From Glandiceps talaboti (taxonomy: Eukaryota > Hemichordata > Enteropneusta > Spengelidae): a stretch of 64,000 nucleotides of DNA. Shown here in pieces: positions 48,180 to 60,805 of this stretch. The stretch covers positions 18,770,748 to 18,834,747 of the forward strand of contig NC_135568.1 of assembly GCF_964340395.1 (NCBI RefSeq). The letters run 5' to 3'. The position numbers and the translations under genes were made by a program. The stretch's first letter is position 1. The number at the start of each line of letters is the position of its first letter. Under the pieces are notes generated by a model that was given only the letters and a program-made list of their open reading frames with translations, ran no database searches and was not told the origin of the DNA.

Positions 48180-50850
48180 ATGTCAGATATGAAAGTAAAG
48201 TGATAACTGACCCTGAAGATCAATGTCAAGGTCAAAGGCCAATATCTGAAAAGAAAGTATACACCTCACTATAAAGGAGTACACAGTTCAATGGAGACTA
48301 TAACTTTTATAGTTTATCCAGTTAATCGAGATTTATTACCACAAATATGATTGCCATTCGGTGAAAGTGGTATGAATACCAAAATAATAACGCTTATTAC
48401 TTGTAAACACGAGTCAAAAGAATGTGTCACAAATAGCTTGATTTTCAAAACTAACGAAAAAGGTTTAAGTCCTTCAATAACCCTGGATGTCAAAGTCAAG
48501 GTCATTATCTCAAAAGGTTATCTAAACCTAACAATATAGAGCTAGGCACTTGAATGGAATCTTAAGATACTAGAAATTTTAAGTTATGCAGAAAATTATT
48601 ATTGTTCACCACGATCGAACATGACTACCATTCAATTAAAAGTCATGTGAGAACCAAATATGCAAAAAATAGCTTGATTTTGATAACTGACCAAGAATTT
48701 CAATGTCAAGGTCAAAGGTCACTTTCTTACAAGGTGTTTGCAAGTGATTATATGGGGTTATACCCTTGAATGTGTCTATTCATTGAGGTCTGACTCATGA
48801 CATTTTTGCCCTATTAGCCGTTCAAGTGCTACAAACCCAACTTGGTGAGCCAGCAGATTACTGATAATGGGTCAATAAAACTGGTAACAACTGATAGAAA
48901 AGTAAGCTCAGCTTTGCCTGATATGATTTACTCCTTAGTGTTTTGTAAGGGTGCATTATCAAATTTGTAAATATTTGTATATATATTCCTACACTTCTTA
49001 GTGATAAGTAAGTCTAAAAACATGCTCGAACACATCTGACCTGGATAGCTGATTCCAACCTAACTTAGGACAAATTGTCCAACCTTGGCAAAAATGGTTG
49101 AAGAGTGGACATATTATCATTAAAATACATGTTTCCCTACTGACTTTTTAAGCTTAATAGATAGTGGCATCATTTGAGTGTCTGAAACTGTGTTATCCAT
49201 GATGAACTTTCAATGAAACAATAAACTTGAGCTTGAAAGGTATGTCAGATTCAAAATATCCAGTATTTATGTTTATCTTTGAATGATGAATAGACCAGTT
49301 TTGACCAAAACATACAGGCACAACTGTCTGATATTGTCATCTACTGGTAATTGTCTACACAATAATGACCTTAGGCAGTAACATCATTTGTCTTAAATAT
49401 TCAGAATACGAATAAAGATATATGTTGGAAATGTGTCTATGAGATGAAAACTTGTGAAGTTAGTTAGTTAGTTAATTAGATAGTTATTTCATTAGCAAGT
49501 TAGCTGGTTGGTTAGTTTGTTATAAGGTATATAACAAGCCTTCATCCCAACATACTCCAAACGTTTCTCCTTATTCCTCCTCTGATTTTTTTTCTGAAAA
49601 ATATGTCATTATTGGGATGAGCTACATGTAAAGTGGTGTACATATTTGTACTATAGAATCTGAAAATTGTGGCAGGTTTGGTCAAAATGCATTCATACAT
49701 ACACACAAACAATTTGGGTAACATTGAGTAAAGGCCAAATGTCAAGGTCCCATACAGATTTTTCATCATGGGTGTACATGTACACATTCAAATGAGATTT
49801 CTATCCAATAAGCTTCAAGCATAAGCAGTAAAACATTATTTCTCTGACAAATATGGCCACTCAAATGGTCATTATTGTGAAGGTAACAAAGCAAAATATT
49901 GTGCATATATTGAATTCCATACCAGTGCTGTCATTTTTACCAGGTTTGATTGAAAATGACCTGTGCATGTCATTTGTGTACATACCCATTATTCTAACAT
50001 TTTTTTAATAATTGACATTGAACATAAAGGTCAAGGTCAAAGTCTTATTGGAAAGCAGTAATGAAACAGCATGGGTATAACCCCTCAAATGCAGTCTCCC
50101 AATGGAACAGAGTAATTATTTTATTAACATGACTATCATTGTCATATTATTGTACAGGTCATGAAATATGATGTTCAATTGTAGAACATCTCTTCCAGAT
50201 TTCAATTAAAGTGATCTGCATATGCAGACAACAGTATCTGATTGGTTTTGTTTTATTTATTTATTTTATTTTTTTTTTGTTCTTGAATTATTATTGAACA
50301 AATGGTGGATGTTCACAACAAATATAGCCGCCGTTTAGTGATACACATAAGCAGCAACAAAATATATGACATGAGTACATGTATGAAATATTGATCACAC
50401 CTAAATACCACAAAGCATCAAGGCAATATCAGACAGCTTGATTTTCACGATTGACTCTGGCTGAAATTATTAGGTCAAGATCTTTAAAGAGAGTTTAAAT
50501 ACTGAAAACATGGAGTATATATTTGAATGGAGTCACTTATAATGCATGATTTTTTTGAGTCATAGAATTAACTACCCAAGGTGTTTGCAAGTGATTATAT
50601 GGGGTTAAACACTTGAATGAGTCTATTCCTTGAGGTTTGAGTTATGTAGCATATTACATTGATTTGTTACTCCAAATATGGTCATCATTTGGTTAATAAA
50701 GATAAGAACACTTAAAAGTTATAATTGTGTATATTTCCCTTCTATAATGTGAACATGATTTCAAGAAATTAGCAACAAATAAAGACGTGTCTCTGATTTT
50801 AATAATTGACCTTGAAGGTCAAGGTCAATGTTGCAAAAGAAATGTTGTAT
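48180..50850 (+). repeat. Stretch with repeated AAGGTCAAGGTCA-type words
   Basis: Several diverged blocks of about 200-450 bp each carry a TGACCTTGAAGGTCAAGGTC-like word (about 48203, 48482, 48683, 50020, 50808), preceded by ATAGCTTGATTTTNA and followed by a GGGTTANACACTTGAATG segment. They look like internally repeated modules. TCAAGGTCA is an extended nuclear-receptor half-site (ERR/SF-1 type). No protein is visible. Confidence 0.6.
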
Positions 50851-51042
50851 CTAATAATAGGGGGTAGACACTTGAATGGAGTGTCATTTATTACAGTTTT
50901 TGAGTTAAGTCATCTTTGTTCCTAGGATTGAAAGAAATGACAAATGGTACATTACGGATGACGGACAGGACCCATTCAAATAGTCCCCTTTGGGAACCTA
51001 ACTAAGTATACACTATATAAATATACCATAAACTGTTGTCGG

Positions 51043-51045
<3 letters not shown>

Positions 51046-51095
<50 letters not shown>
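51046..51095. repeat. (CA)n microsatellite, copy A
   Basis: About 24 CA units followed by ACGTGCACACACATACATC and a C-rich stretch (CCCACCCCCACCCACC). Copy B has a longer run at the equivalent site. Confidence 0.95.
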
Positions 51096-51099
<4 letters not shown>

Positions 51100-51305
51100 A
51101 CACACATACATCTAACCACCCCCCACCCCCACCCACCACACCCCACACCCCCATGTTTTCCCCACTTCTAATGGCATAGCTGTGACATATCCCTGGACTT
51201 ATCATCTAGCATGAAAGCTTGGCGTCAAACTCCAAAAATGAATTCATTCAGAGTCTTGCACAAATAGTATCAATTAAGGGTCACATACACCTGTGTGTTG
51301 TATAA

Positions 51306-52530
51306 GGGGCGACATCGAAATCAAAAGCATCGTAATTACGCGTCGTAATGAGTAAAGACAAGTAGCTAGACTAGTAGTAACACCTATTGTCTGTTATTCA
51401 TGAGCACAAACTACGACCATTGTCTGGCTGGTGAACGGCACATTGATCGTTTTAGATTCGAGTCGCAGGATTCGTCAATCGAATTCGAACATTGTCCACA
51501 AAAAGAAATAAAAACTAAAGCTTGTCTCGCATTAATATATCGTTTGATTTGATTGATTTAGAAGTCACCTAAAAACGTTTTGTTTCTTCAAAATTTGAGG
51601 AAAAACGTCATTTATATAACGAAATTTCAGGCTACAAATAACTGAATACGTTCATCACTTGCGTCTCTATGTTTATTTACCGACATCATGCATCATGCCA
51701 CGTGTTGCCGAACATTGCGATTTCTCAACTCAACCCCATCATTTAGGAATGTTACTGTACTGAGAAACATAAAAAATTAGTTGTTGTTTTAGAATATATA
51801 AAACAAATCCCGTTTTTCGATGATATAAAAGTCAAAACTGCACTTCCGCAACCCAGAAATTCAACAGCATTTCTTGGCCCTACCATGGCTGCCAAGTGTG
51901 AGCTTGTAAGTTTTACTGTTAGTTTGGCGACCATGCAAAAAACAAAAAAAAAGTCTAACTGCGATTGATGCTTTGAGAGTCACACAATTGTACGATAATC
52001 TTCCTCAAAGATTTACTGTTAACCCAGGACTGTTACAATATTACGTCCATGCGTCCATCACAATAAATTTCGAATACATACCATCATGTTCGTGAAAAGA
52101 TTTACTGAATATTGAAATTTGATTTCGTGCGTATCTTATTGGTTTTTTTTTATGAATATCGCCCATGAACTTGCACTCATAAAAACATGTACAGTACTAG
52201 TTTCATCAGCACATTACTGGCTGGAGTACGTGGTTTTCTTTGACAATCGAAAATTGTGACAAACTTCGATCAACTTCGATAGAAGACGATGTCATCATTG
52301 GAAACACGGAAAGTGAGAATCACTATCTATTGTGTTTTCGCGATAAAATACGCGTATCTATGCTCAAGACGAAACAAAGAAAAGTGAACTGATTATCTAT
52401 TGTCAGTTATTCATGAACTTGAACACCTCATTATCTCCTGTTTCACGTAGTACATCGTAACTACTAGTAGCTACTCATCTTTACTCGTTACAATGCATAT
52501 TTACGATGCTTTTGATTTCGATGTCGTCCC
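51306..52530. mobile_element. Non-autonomous TIR DNA transposon, PIF/Harbinger-like, with intact TSD
   Basis: A 1,225-bp insertion with inverted ends GGGGCGACATCGAAATCAAA... and ...TTTGATTTCGATGTCGTCCC. The outer 30 bp differ at one position, and similarity continues less perfectly to about 80 bp (GAGTAAAGA, AGTAGCTA, ACTAGTAGT). It is flanked by TAA at 51303-51305 and 52531-52533. Copy B has the uninterrupted site GTATAATGCATCC at about 58770, which proves insertion and a 3-bp target duplication. A TWA target and G-rich termini fit the PIF/Harbinger superfamily. No transposase is encoded. The interior has higher CpG content than the surroundings and contains the promoter/exon-like segment described separately. 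Confidence 0.88.
51790..51911 (+). other. Promoter-and-first-exon-like segment inside the TIR element
   Basis: In order are TATATAAAAC at about 51796, a CACTTCCGCAACC block (ETS-type CTTCCG) at 51841, and CTACCATGGCTGCC, a near-optimal Kozak start with ATG at 51885. Seven codons (MAAKCEL) then run to CTTGTAAGT, a strong splice donor with GT at 51906. Nothing after the donor codes. This could be a captured first exon with its promoter, as in Pack-type transposons, or a chance arrangement. I cannot identify the parent gene from seven residues. Confidence 0.35.
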
Positions 52531-53677
52531 TAATGCATCCTAAGTTGTGCTCAAGTTGTCAAGGGGGAAACTGGTACACCTTAGCCTATCTGCTAGACCT
52601 CGCATGTTCTTCCGATACAATACGACACACGACCGAACATCGCTATTGAGGATGGAACATCCAAGGTCGTGCAAATGTCATCAGGATATAAATAACTCCA
52701 ATCAGAGAACCACATTAGCAACAAGCACAAACAGAGGACAATAGCTTATTTTTCATGCATATTCATCTTAAGGAGGGGCTTGTAAAAATAACCACCCATG
52801 CGTTAACTGAAATGTGTGAATGACGTCTACACACTCATCAAACACAATTACCATAAACCGATAAGACATAGTAATGACATAAATGTGTTTGTCAACACCT
52901 GCATGCAGAGCTTGAATATATTAAAGTATATGCATACATGGCCCAACCCACCACTTAATGTCATCTCAATGGAATGTCCAGTCTGAAAATGACATTGCTA
53001 GACTGTTTGGGCAATCCCTCACTGCGAACTTCGTTCGCTTATAGTAATTTGCATATATTTAGGATCCATGTTGCGTTTTTGATTCCACAAATATATGGTT
53101 ATACCAGAAGACACTTGGCCAGTTTGGACTCGAGCATGTTTGTCATATGATACATGTATTTACACTTTTTGCATCATGGCACACAGATATATTAGCTGTT
53201 TACCATTTACTAGTATATAATATCTATAAAACTAACATTTTGTGCCCAAATATTTACATATTATAACATATTTGCAAGTAATTCCACATATTTATGACAT
53301 TGAACAACAAAGTCCAATGAAAAATGAAGACTTTTTTAGGTTCACTAATACAAAATGAAGAATTTGTGAAAACTTTAAGTTTATTGTTACAGTAGTGGTG
53401 GCCATTTTGAATATTTAATGAAGTCACATGATTAAAATTTGCACACCCACACACAAACACAAATTGACATACATACAGACAAACAGATATTTGAACACAC
53501 AAACGTTTTGCCATGCAAATGGCAAATGCCTATTTGTCCTATCAGTGCCTGTGATTTTTTGTAAAAACACCCAGTGTACTGTAAAAACCATATTGGGCAA
53601 TACAATTGCAAACTCTATAGTCTTTCAGGTTTGGTAGTAAGTTTGAGCCCTGGATGATATTGTATTAGTCACCAAAG

Positions 53678-54062
53678 GTAATAATAATGTTCATTCTTAT
53701 ATAGTGTTTTCCCAACCCAGTGTCTTAGTGCTCAAAGCACATTACAATTATTACACCTGGCTTCCTGGATCTATTGTAGCACAGCAGCCCTCTGTACTTC
53801 CTAACTCCCTGGGGAGCATACAATCCATTGCAGACTTTATAAGTGCATAGGATTAAAGCATTCACATTGCAACCTCTATCCTACCAGGTCCCCAATTATA
53901 CAGCTGGGTTGACTAATGCACAGTCATGGTTCAAATCTTGCCCAAGAACTTTAGTCACTCAGAAACAAATGGCATCGATGGGGCTCGAACCTGCAACCTC
54001 CAGATTCCAAGCTGGCCACTCTAACCATTTGCCCATCATGACTCCATGGACTCCACACGGCT
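53678..54062 (-). mobile_element. tRNA-derived SINE with LINE-like tail, copy B
   Basis: Read on the minus strand, the head is GGGCAAATGGTTAGAGTGGC, then AGCTTGGAATCTGGAGG and TTGCAGGTTCGAGCCCCA. TGGTTAGAGTGG fits the pol III A box and GGTTCGAGCCC the B box. A body of about 220 bp follows, then a tail region AATGTGCTTTGAGCACTAAG, ACACTGGGTTGGGAAAACAC and TATATAAGAATGAACATTATT, like the 3' ends of CR1/L2-type LINEs. Both boxes are intact, so it could still be transcribed. Short plus-strand open frames ending in GLEPATSRF-like peptides are simply the antisense of the tRNA head. Confidence 0.88.
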
Positions 54063-54365
54063 AAATAGACCAGCCATCAATAGCCCAACAACCACTTAGG
54101 ATGCATATCTTTCACACAGATGTAATGACCCTGACACTATTTGCACAGGAGTCCAAATGAATCCATTTTTGGAGTAAGTGCAGCCAAGCTTAACATGCTG
54201 AATGAGAAGTCCAGAAATATGTCATGGTTAGACCAATAAAAGCAGACAAAACACCCACCCCCATCCCCAAACCCAAACCCCCACACCCTATCCCAACTAC
54301 ACAAACATTCACTCTCTCTACCATATTCCCTACTGACATAAACCCAGCTATCATATCATGCATTT

Positions 54366-56785
54366 GTATATACCTACATCAACTAACTATATACCTATAC
54401 CAGTACCTACTGTATTTGTAGATATACCTCCAATCTACATGTAAACCTATCTATGGCTATATATCAATCCTTACTGTATTTGTACATCATATACCTCCAA
54501 TCTAAACCTATCTATGGCTATATATTAATCCCTACTGTATTTGTACATATACCTCCAATCTATATAAACCTATCTATGGCTATATATCAATACCTACTGT
54601 ATTTGTACATATACCTCCAATCTATATAAACCTATCTATGGCTATATATCAATACCTACTGTATTTGTACATATACCTCCAATCTACATGTAAACCTATC
54701 TATGGCTATATATCAATCCCTACTGTATTTGTACATCATATACCTCCAATCTAAACCTATCTATGGCTATATATCAATCCCTACTGTATTTGTACATATA
54801 CCTCCAATCTAAACCTATCTATGGCTATATATCAATACCTACTGTATTTGTACATATACCTCCAATCTATATAAACCTATCTATGGCTATATATCAATAC
54901 CTACTGTATTTGTACATATACCTCCAATCTACATGTAAACCTATCTATGGCTATATATCAATCCCTACTGTATTTGTACATCATATACCTCCAATCTAAA
55001 CCTATCTATGGCTATATATCAATCCCTACTGTATTTGTACATATACCTCCAATCTAAACCTATCTATGGCTATATATCAATCCTTACTGTATTTGTACAT
55101 ATACCTCCAATCTAAACCTATCTATGGCTATATATCAATACCTACTGTATTTGTACATATACCTCCAATCTAAACCTATCTATGCCATGGCTATATATCA
55201 ATCCCTACTGTATTTGTACATATACCTCCAATCTAAACCTATCTATGGCTATATATCAATACCTACTGTATTTGTACATATACCTCCAATCTAAACCTAT
55301 CTATGGTTATATATCAATCCCTATTGTACATATACCTCCAATCTAAACCTATCTATGGCTATATATCAATACCTACTGTATTTGTACATATACCTCCAAT
55401 CTAAACCTATCTATGGTTATATATCAATCCCTACTGTATTTGTACATATACCTCCAATCTAAACCTATCTATGGTTATATATCAATCCCTATTGTACATA
55501 TACCTCCAATCTAAACCTATCTATGGCTATATATCAATACCTACTGTATTTGTACATATACCTCCAATCTAAACCTATCTATGGTTATATATCAATCCCT
55601 ATTGTACATATACCTCCAATCTAAACCTATCTATGGCTATATATCAATACCTACTGTATTTGTACATCATATACCTCCAATCTAAACCTATCTATGGCTA
55701 TATATCAATACCAACTGTATTTGTACATATACCTCCAATCTAAGCCTATCTATGACTATATATCAATCCCTACTGTATTTGTACATCATATACCTCCAAT
55801 CTAAACCTATCTATGGCTATATATCAATACCTACTGTATTTGTACATATACCTCCAATCTAAACCTATCTATGGCTATATATCAATCCCTACTGTATTTG
55901 TACATATACCTCCAATCTAAACCTATCTATGGCTATATATCAATCCCTACTGTATTTGTACATATACCTCCAATCTAAACCTATCTATGGCTATATATCA
56001 ATCCCTACTGTATTTGTACATCATATACCTCCAATCTAAACCTATCTATGCCATGGCTATATATTAATCCCTACTGTATTTGTACATATACCTCCAATCT
56101 ATATAAACCTATCTATGGCTATATATCATTACCTCCTGTATTTGTACATATACCTCCAATCTAAACCTATCTATGGCTATATATCAATCCTTACTGTATT
56201 TGTACATATACCTCCAATCTAAACCTATCTATGGCTATATATCAATCCCTACTGTATTTGTACATCATATACCTCCAATCTAAACCTATCTATGGCTATA
56301 TATCAATCCCTACTGTATTTGTACATATACCTCCAATCTAAACCTATCTATGGCTATATATCAATCCCTACTGTATTTGTACATCATATACCTCCAATCT
56401 AAACCTATCTATGGCTACATATCAATCCCTACTGTATTTGTACATATACCTCCAATCTAAACCTATCTATGGCTATATATCAATACCTACTGTATTTGTA
56501 CATATACCTCCAATCTAAACCTATCTATGGCTATATATCAATCCCTACTGTATTTGTACATATACCTCCAATCTAAACCTATCTATGGCTATATATCAAT
56601 CCCTACTGTATTTGTACATATACCTCCAATCTAAACCTATCTATGGCTATATATCAATCCCTACTGTATTTGTACATATACCTCCAATCTAAACCTATCT
56701 GTGGCTATATATCAATACCTACTGTATAGTACTACATATCAATACCTACTGTATAAATTTACTACCTACAAGCTAAACCTTTCTA
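54366..56785. repeat. 58-bp minisatellite, copy B (about 40 units)
   Basis: Same unit as 46978-47862 but almost three times as many copies. Extra variants CTACATGTAAACC and CTATATAAACC are found only in the first half of this array, and ATGCCATGGCTATAT appears twice. Together these suggest expansion after the unit duplicated. Confidence 0.94.
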
Positions 56786-58500
56786 AGCCATGGTAGCATT
56801 TACAACTGTTTACCAAATCTTATGAAAATATGCATTTTCATGAGAGTCTCTATGCATGACTTTTTTGAGCTATACAATTTATACAATTACCTACACAATT
56901 CATTCACTAACTCATTCTCTCTAACTATCAAACTAAATATACTAATCGCTCCACAAGCTAACAAACTCACTCTAACTAGCTAAGCAACTACAATCTTCCT
57001 TGAAGACATAGTACACACTCCAATACTTTACTTCTGTCTGATTTTCTTTAGTTATGTTTATAATATCTATACAACACTTTTCCTTTGTCTGTAAAGTGAT
57101 TTAAATATCTGTGATGTCAGATATGAAAGTAAAGTGATAACTGACCCTGAAGATCAATGTCAAGGTCAAAGGCCAATATCTGAAAAGAAAGTATACACCT
57201 CACTATAAAGGAGTACACAGTTCAATGGAGACTATAACTTTTATAGTTTATCCAGTTAATCAAGATTTATTACCACAAATATGATTGCCATTCAGTGAAA
57301 GTGGTATGAATACCAAAATAATAGCGCTTGTGGATACTATTTTCTATTACTTATAAACATGACTCAAAAGAATGTGTCACAAATAGCTTGATTTTGAAAA
57401 CTGACAAAAAAGGTTTAGGCCCTTCAATTTTTTTGGTTTTGTTTGTTGCTCAAGGGTGCAGTGATTCAGAAAACAAATAAAATACTAACAAGTGTCTCTG
57501 ATATGTAGGAAATAGCTGGATTCTGATGAGTGACCCTGGATGTCAAAGTCAAGGTCAAAGTCTCAAAAGTTTATTTACACCTAACAATATAGAGCTAAAC
57601 ACTTGAATGGAATCTTAAGATACTAGAAATTTTAAGTTATGCAGAAAATTGTCATTGTTCACCATGAACATGACCACCATTCAATTAAGTTATGTGAGAA
57701 CCAAAATATGCAAAACATAGCTTAATTTTGATAATTGACCTAGACCAATGACAAGGTCAAAGGTCACTTTCTTACAAGTGATTATATGGGGTTAGACACT
57801 TGAATGTGTCTATTAGTGAGGTCTGAGTCATGGCGGTTTTCCCCCCTATTAGCTGTTCAAGTGCTACAAACCCAACTTGATGAGCCAGCAATGTCACTGA
57901 TAATGAATGGGTTAATAAAACTGATAACAACTGATATGAAAGTAAACTTAGCTTTGCCTGATATGATTCACTCCTTGGTGTTTTTCAAGAGTGCATTATC
58001 ACATTTGTAAATATTGGCAACAAACATTACTTAGTGATAAGTGAACTGAAACCCCATTTGCTTGGCTTATGGCTTGATCCCATCATGTAATACTGCATTT
58101 ATATTGATTTGTTACATACTCCAAATATGGTCATCATTTGGTTAATAAAGATAAGAACACTTAAAAGTAATAATTGTGTATATTTCCCTTCTATAATGTG
58201 AACATGATTTCAAGAAATTAGCAACAAATAAAGACGTGTCTCTGATTTTAATAATTGACCTTGAAGGTCAAGGTCAATGTTGCAAAAGAAATGTTGTATC
58301 TAATAATAGGGGGGGGGGGGGGGTAGACACTTGAATGGAGTGTCATTTATTACAGTTTTTGAGTTAAGTCATCTTTGTTCCTAGGATTGAAAGAAATGAC
58401 AAATGGTACATTACGGATGACGGACAGGACCCATTCAAATAGTCCCCTTTGGGAACCTAACTAAGTATACACTATATAAATATACCATAAACTGTTGTCG
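56786..58500 (+). repeat. AGGTCAAGGTCA-rich stretch, copy B
   Basis: Counterpart of 47863-51040. GACCTTGAAGGTCAAGGTCA words recur (about 57143, 57532, 57745, 58258). Relative to copy A, about 1.6 kb is missing between CTTAGTGATAAGTGAACTG (58031) and TATTGATTTGTTACATACTC (58103). A G-run of about 14 at 58310 is only 5 G in copy A. Confidence 0.7.
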
Positions 58501-58501
58501 G

Positions 58502-58503
<2 letters not shown>

Positions 58504-58564
<61 letters not shown>
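58504..58564. repeat. (CA)n microsatellite, copy B
   Basis: About 30 CA units followed by CGTGCACACACACATC and the same C-rich block as in copy A. The minus-strand Cys/Val open frames are artefacts. Confidence 0.95.
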
Positions 58565-58568
<4 letters not shown>

Positions 58569-59453
58569 ACACACACACATCTAACCACCCCCCACCCCCA
58601 CCCACCACACCCCCACACCCCCATGTTTTCCCCACTTCTAATGGCATAGCTGTGACATATCCCTGGACTTATCATCTAGCATGAAAGCTTGGCGTCCAAC
58701 TCCAAAAATGAATTCATTCAGAGTCTTGCACAAATAGTATTAGTTAAGGGTCACATACACCTGTGTGCTGTATAATGCATCCTAAGTTGTGCTCAAGTTG
58801 TCAAGAGGGAACACTGGTACACCGTAGTCTATCTGCTAGACCTCGGATGTTCTTCTGATAGAAAAAGACACACGACCAAACATCACTATCTAGGATGGAA
58901 CATCCAAGGTCTAGCAAATGTCATCAGGATGTAAATAACTCCCAATCAGAGAACCACATTAGCAACAAGCACAAACAGAGGACAAAAGCTAATTTTTCAT
59001 GCATATTCATCTTAAGGAGGGGCTTGTAAAAATAACCACCAATGCATTAACTGAAATGTGTGAATGACAACATCTACACACTCATCAAACATAATTAGCA
59101 TAAACCGATAAGACATAGTAATGACATGTGTGTTTGTCAACACCTGCATGCAGAGATTGAATATATTAAAGTATATATATGCATACATGGCCCAACCCAC
59201 CGCTTTATGTAATCTCAATGGAATGTTCGGTCTGAAAATGACATTTGCTAGACTGTTTGGGCAAGCCCTCACTGCGAACTTCATTTGCTTATAGTATCGA
59301 AAGACACAATATGTTGTGATGTAAGTCATTGGGACACAATGTCACTATAAAGTATCGAGTTGACACTAGGCTCTTCAGTGTAGAAATCATCAAGTCTTCA
59401 GTAAAACTGTTTATTATATGTATTTATCTTCCAACTTGTTCAAATGACAATTA

Positions 59454-60480
59454 TTGTCTAGCAAAAACCTAAACATCGTTGATGATGTAGAAACTGCTAA
59501 TGCTGTTATTATTACTTGGATACATTATCCGGCAATGAGCTTGACATCTTTTGTCATGAAAATAATTTGCATATTTCTGATGTCGAAAAGGTTGACAAGG
59601 GTGTTAATAATTTCAGTTACATCAGTGAAGCACATGGTAATTGTACATGTTGGTTAGACCATATTGTAAGTACCCGTGCAGTACACAATGACATTTCTGA
59701 CGTTCGCATTCTTTACCATTTTATTTCTTCTGATCATTTTCCTCTTTGGGTTAATATGGAAAAAGTGGTTTAGTTCAAGCTGAACCTATTCTGCACAATA
59801 TGTGCAACCCCTATTGAACCTTCAATTGGAGTAAAGCTTTGCCACATAATTTGTGCACCTATAAGAATCTAACTGGCCATTTATTTCACAATCTAGAAAT
59901 GCCCAGTGAAGTTTTTGTGTGTCGATCATGATCCCAATTGTAAGAATGGTAACCAATGGCATGCGGGGTTACAGACATTGTACACAAATATTGTTACATG
60001 TTGTAAATCAGCTGCCAACTATTTTGTATTCCATCCTCAATGTTCAATGAATCTGGTTTCAATGTTGTTCCCGAATGGAATGAACATGCGCATATGCATA
60101 ACTTTCACAACGCTGCAAGGAGTGCTTTCAAAATATAGTTGGTAATTGGCAGACCTAAACCAGGCCAATTGCTTGATCTTATGTGGAAAACCAATGCTAA
60201 GTCTAAATATGCCCTAAGATCATGTAAAAGAGATGAGGGTAAAACTAGGGCTGATATGTAAGTTTTGGAATTCAGTGCATATTACGATGGGTTGCCATTC
60301 CACTCTCCCAACCAGTGTGGATGGTAGTAGTGGTTATGGTAATATTGCTACCATGTGGAAAAAACATTATGCGAGTCTACTTAATTCTGTCAAAAACAGT
60401 TACAAAAAGCAGTAACCACCATTGCATCATGAAAATCAACTCTGTCAAACAAATACAAAACAAATGCTTTATCATTTTGA
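59454..60480 (+). pseudogene. LINE ORF2 remnant: endonuclease end and linker
   Basis: The frame 59516-59773 gives LSGNELDIFCHENNLHISDV, CTCWLDHIVSTRAVHNDISD and FISSDHFPLWVNM. The LDHI and SDHFPL motifs are the conserved C-terminal motifs of the apurinic-like endonuclease of LINEs. Further on, in other frames, come FNVVPEWNEHAHMHNFHNAA, GRPKPGQLLDLMWKTNAKSK and YGNIATMWKKHYASLLNSVK, the typical segment between endonuclease and reverse transcriptase. Many stops are present and the sequence ends before the polymerase. Confidence 0.75.
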
Positions 60481-60805
60481 ATAACAAATGATGTCACATG
60501 ACATTGTTGAGATTACAATATCCGTGTATTTTATACCAGATGCTGCCATTGGGGTTTGGGATCTTTAGAAGTATGCTGAAAATGTTTCATATATGAAAAT
60601 TAAATTCAGCAGTACAAATGTAGTATAATACATGTATAAATTATGTAAATAGGGGACTGTCAATTGACTGTACGTATACATGTACATTGTCACTACTAGT
60701 AACAAGTATGAATGACAATTTACCATATCCTTGCCATTTACCTACTCCCTGACTTCTCCCAATTGTTCGCTTCTAATTTCTAATTATTTTCTTCCTTTAT
60801 TAATG

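Larger units (their letters stand above)
46280..53046 (+). repeat. Long duplicated unit, copy A
   Basis: Collinear with copy B: SINE, CAGCCATCAATAGCCCAACA flank, 58-bp minisatellite, AGGTCAAGGTCA-rich stretch, CA microsatellite, C-rich block and the end sequence CACTGCGAACTTCG...CTTATAGTA at 53046. Copy A lacks the first about 600 bp of the unit seen in B, has about 1.6 kb (49015-50652) absent from B, and has the 1,225-bp TIR insertion. It joins B without a gap. Confidence 0.9.
53047..59296 (+). repeat. Long duplicated unit, copy B (complete)
   Basis: The best reference copy, 6.25 kb. It begins ATTTGCATATATTTAGGATC and ends CTTATAGTA. The order is a unique-looking start with GCACACCCACACACAAAC at 53442, SINE (53678-54062), flank, about 40 units of the 58-bp minisatellite, the AGGTCAAGGTCA stretch, CA repeat (58504-58564), C-rich block and end region. 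It follows copy A directly. Copy C begins with the same start sequence at 62061. Confidence 0.9.

Noticed and set aside
51002-51205. Val/Cys-rich minus-strand frames over CA repeats (also 58435-58675)
   Set aside because: Translation of a dinucleotide microsatellite and a C-rich block.
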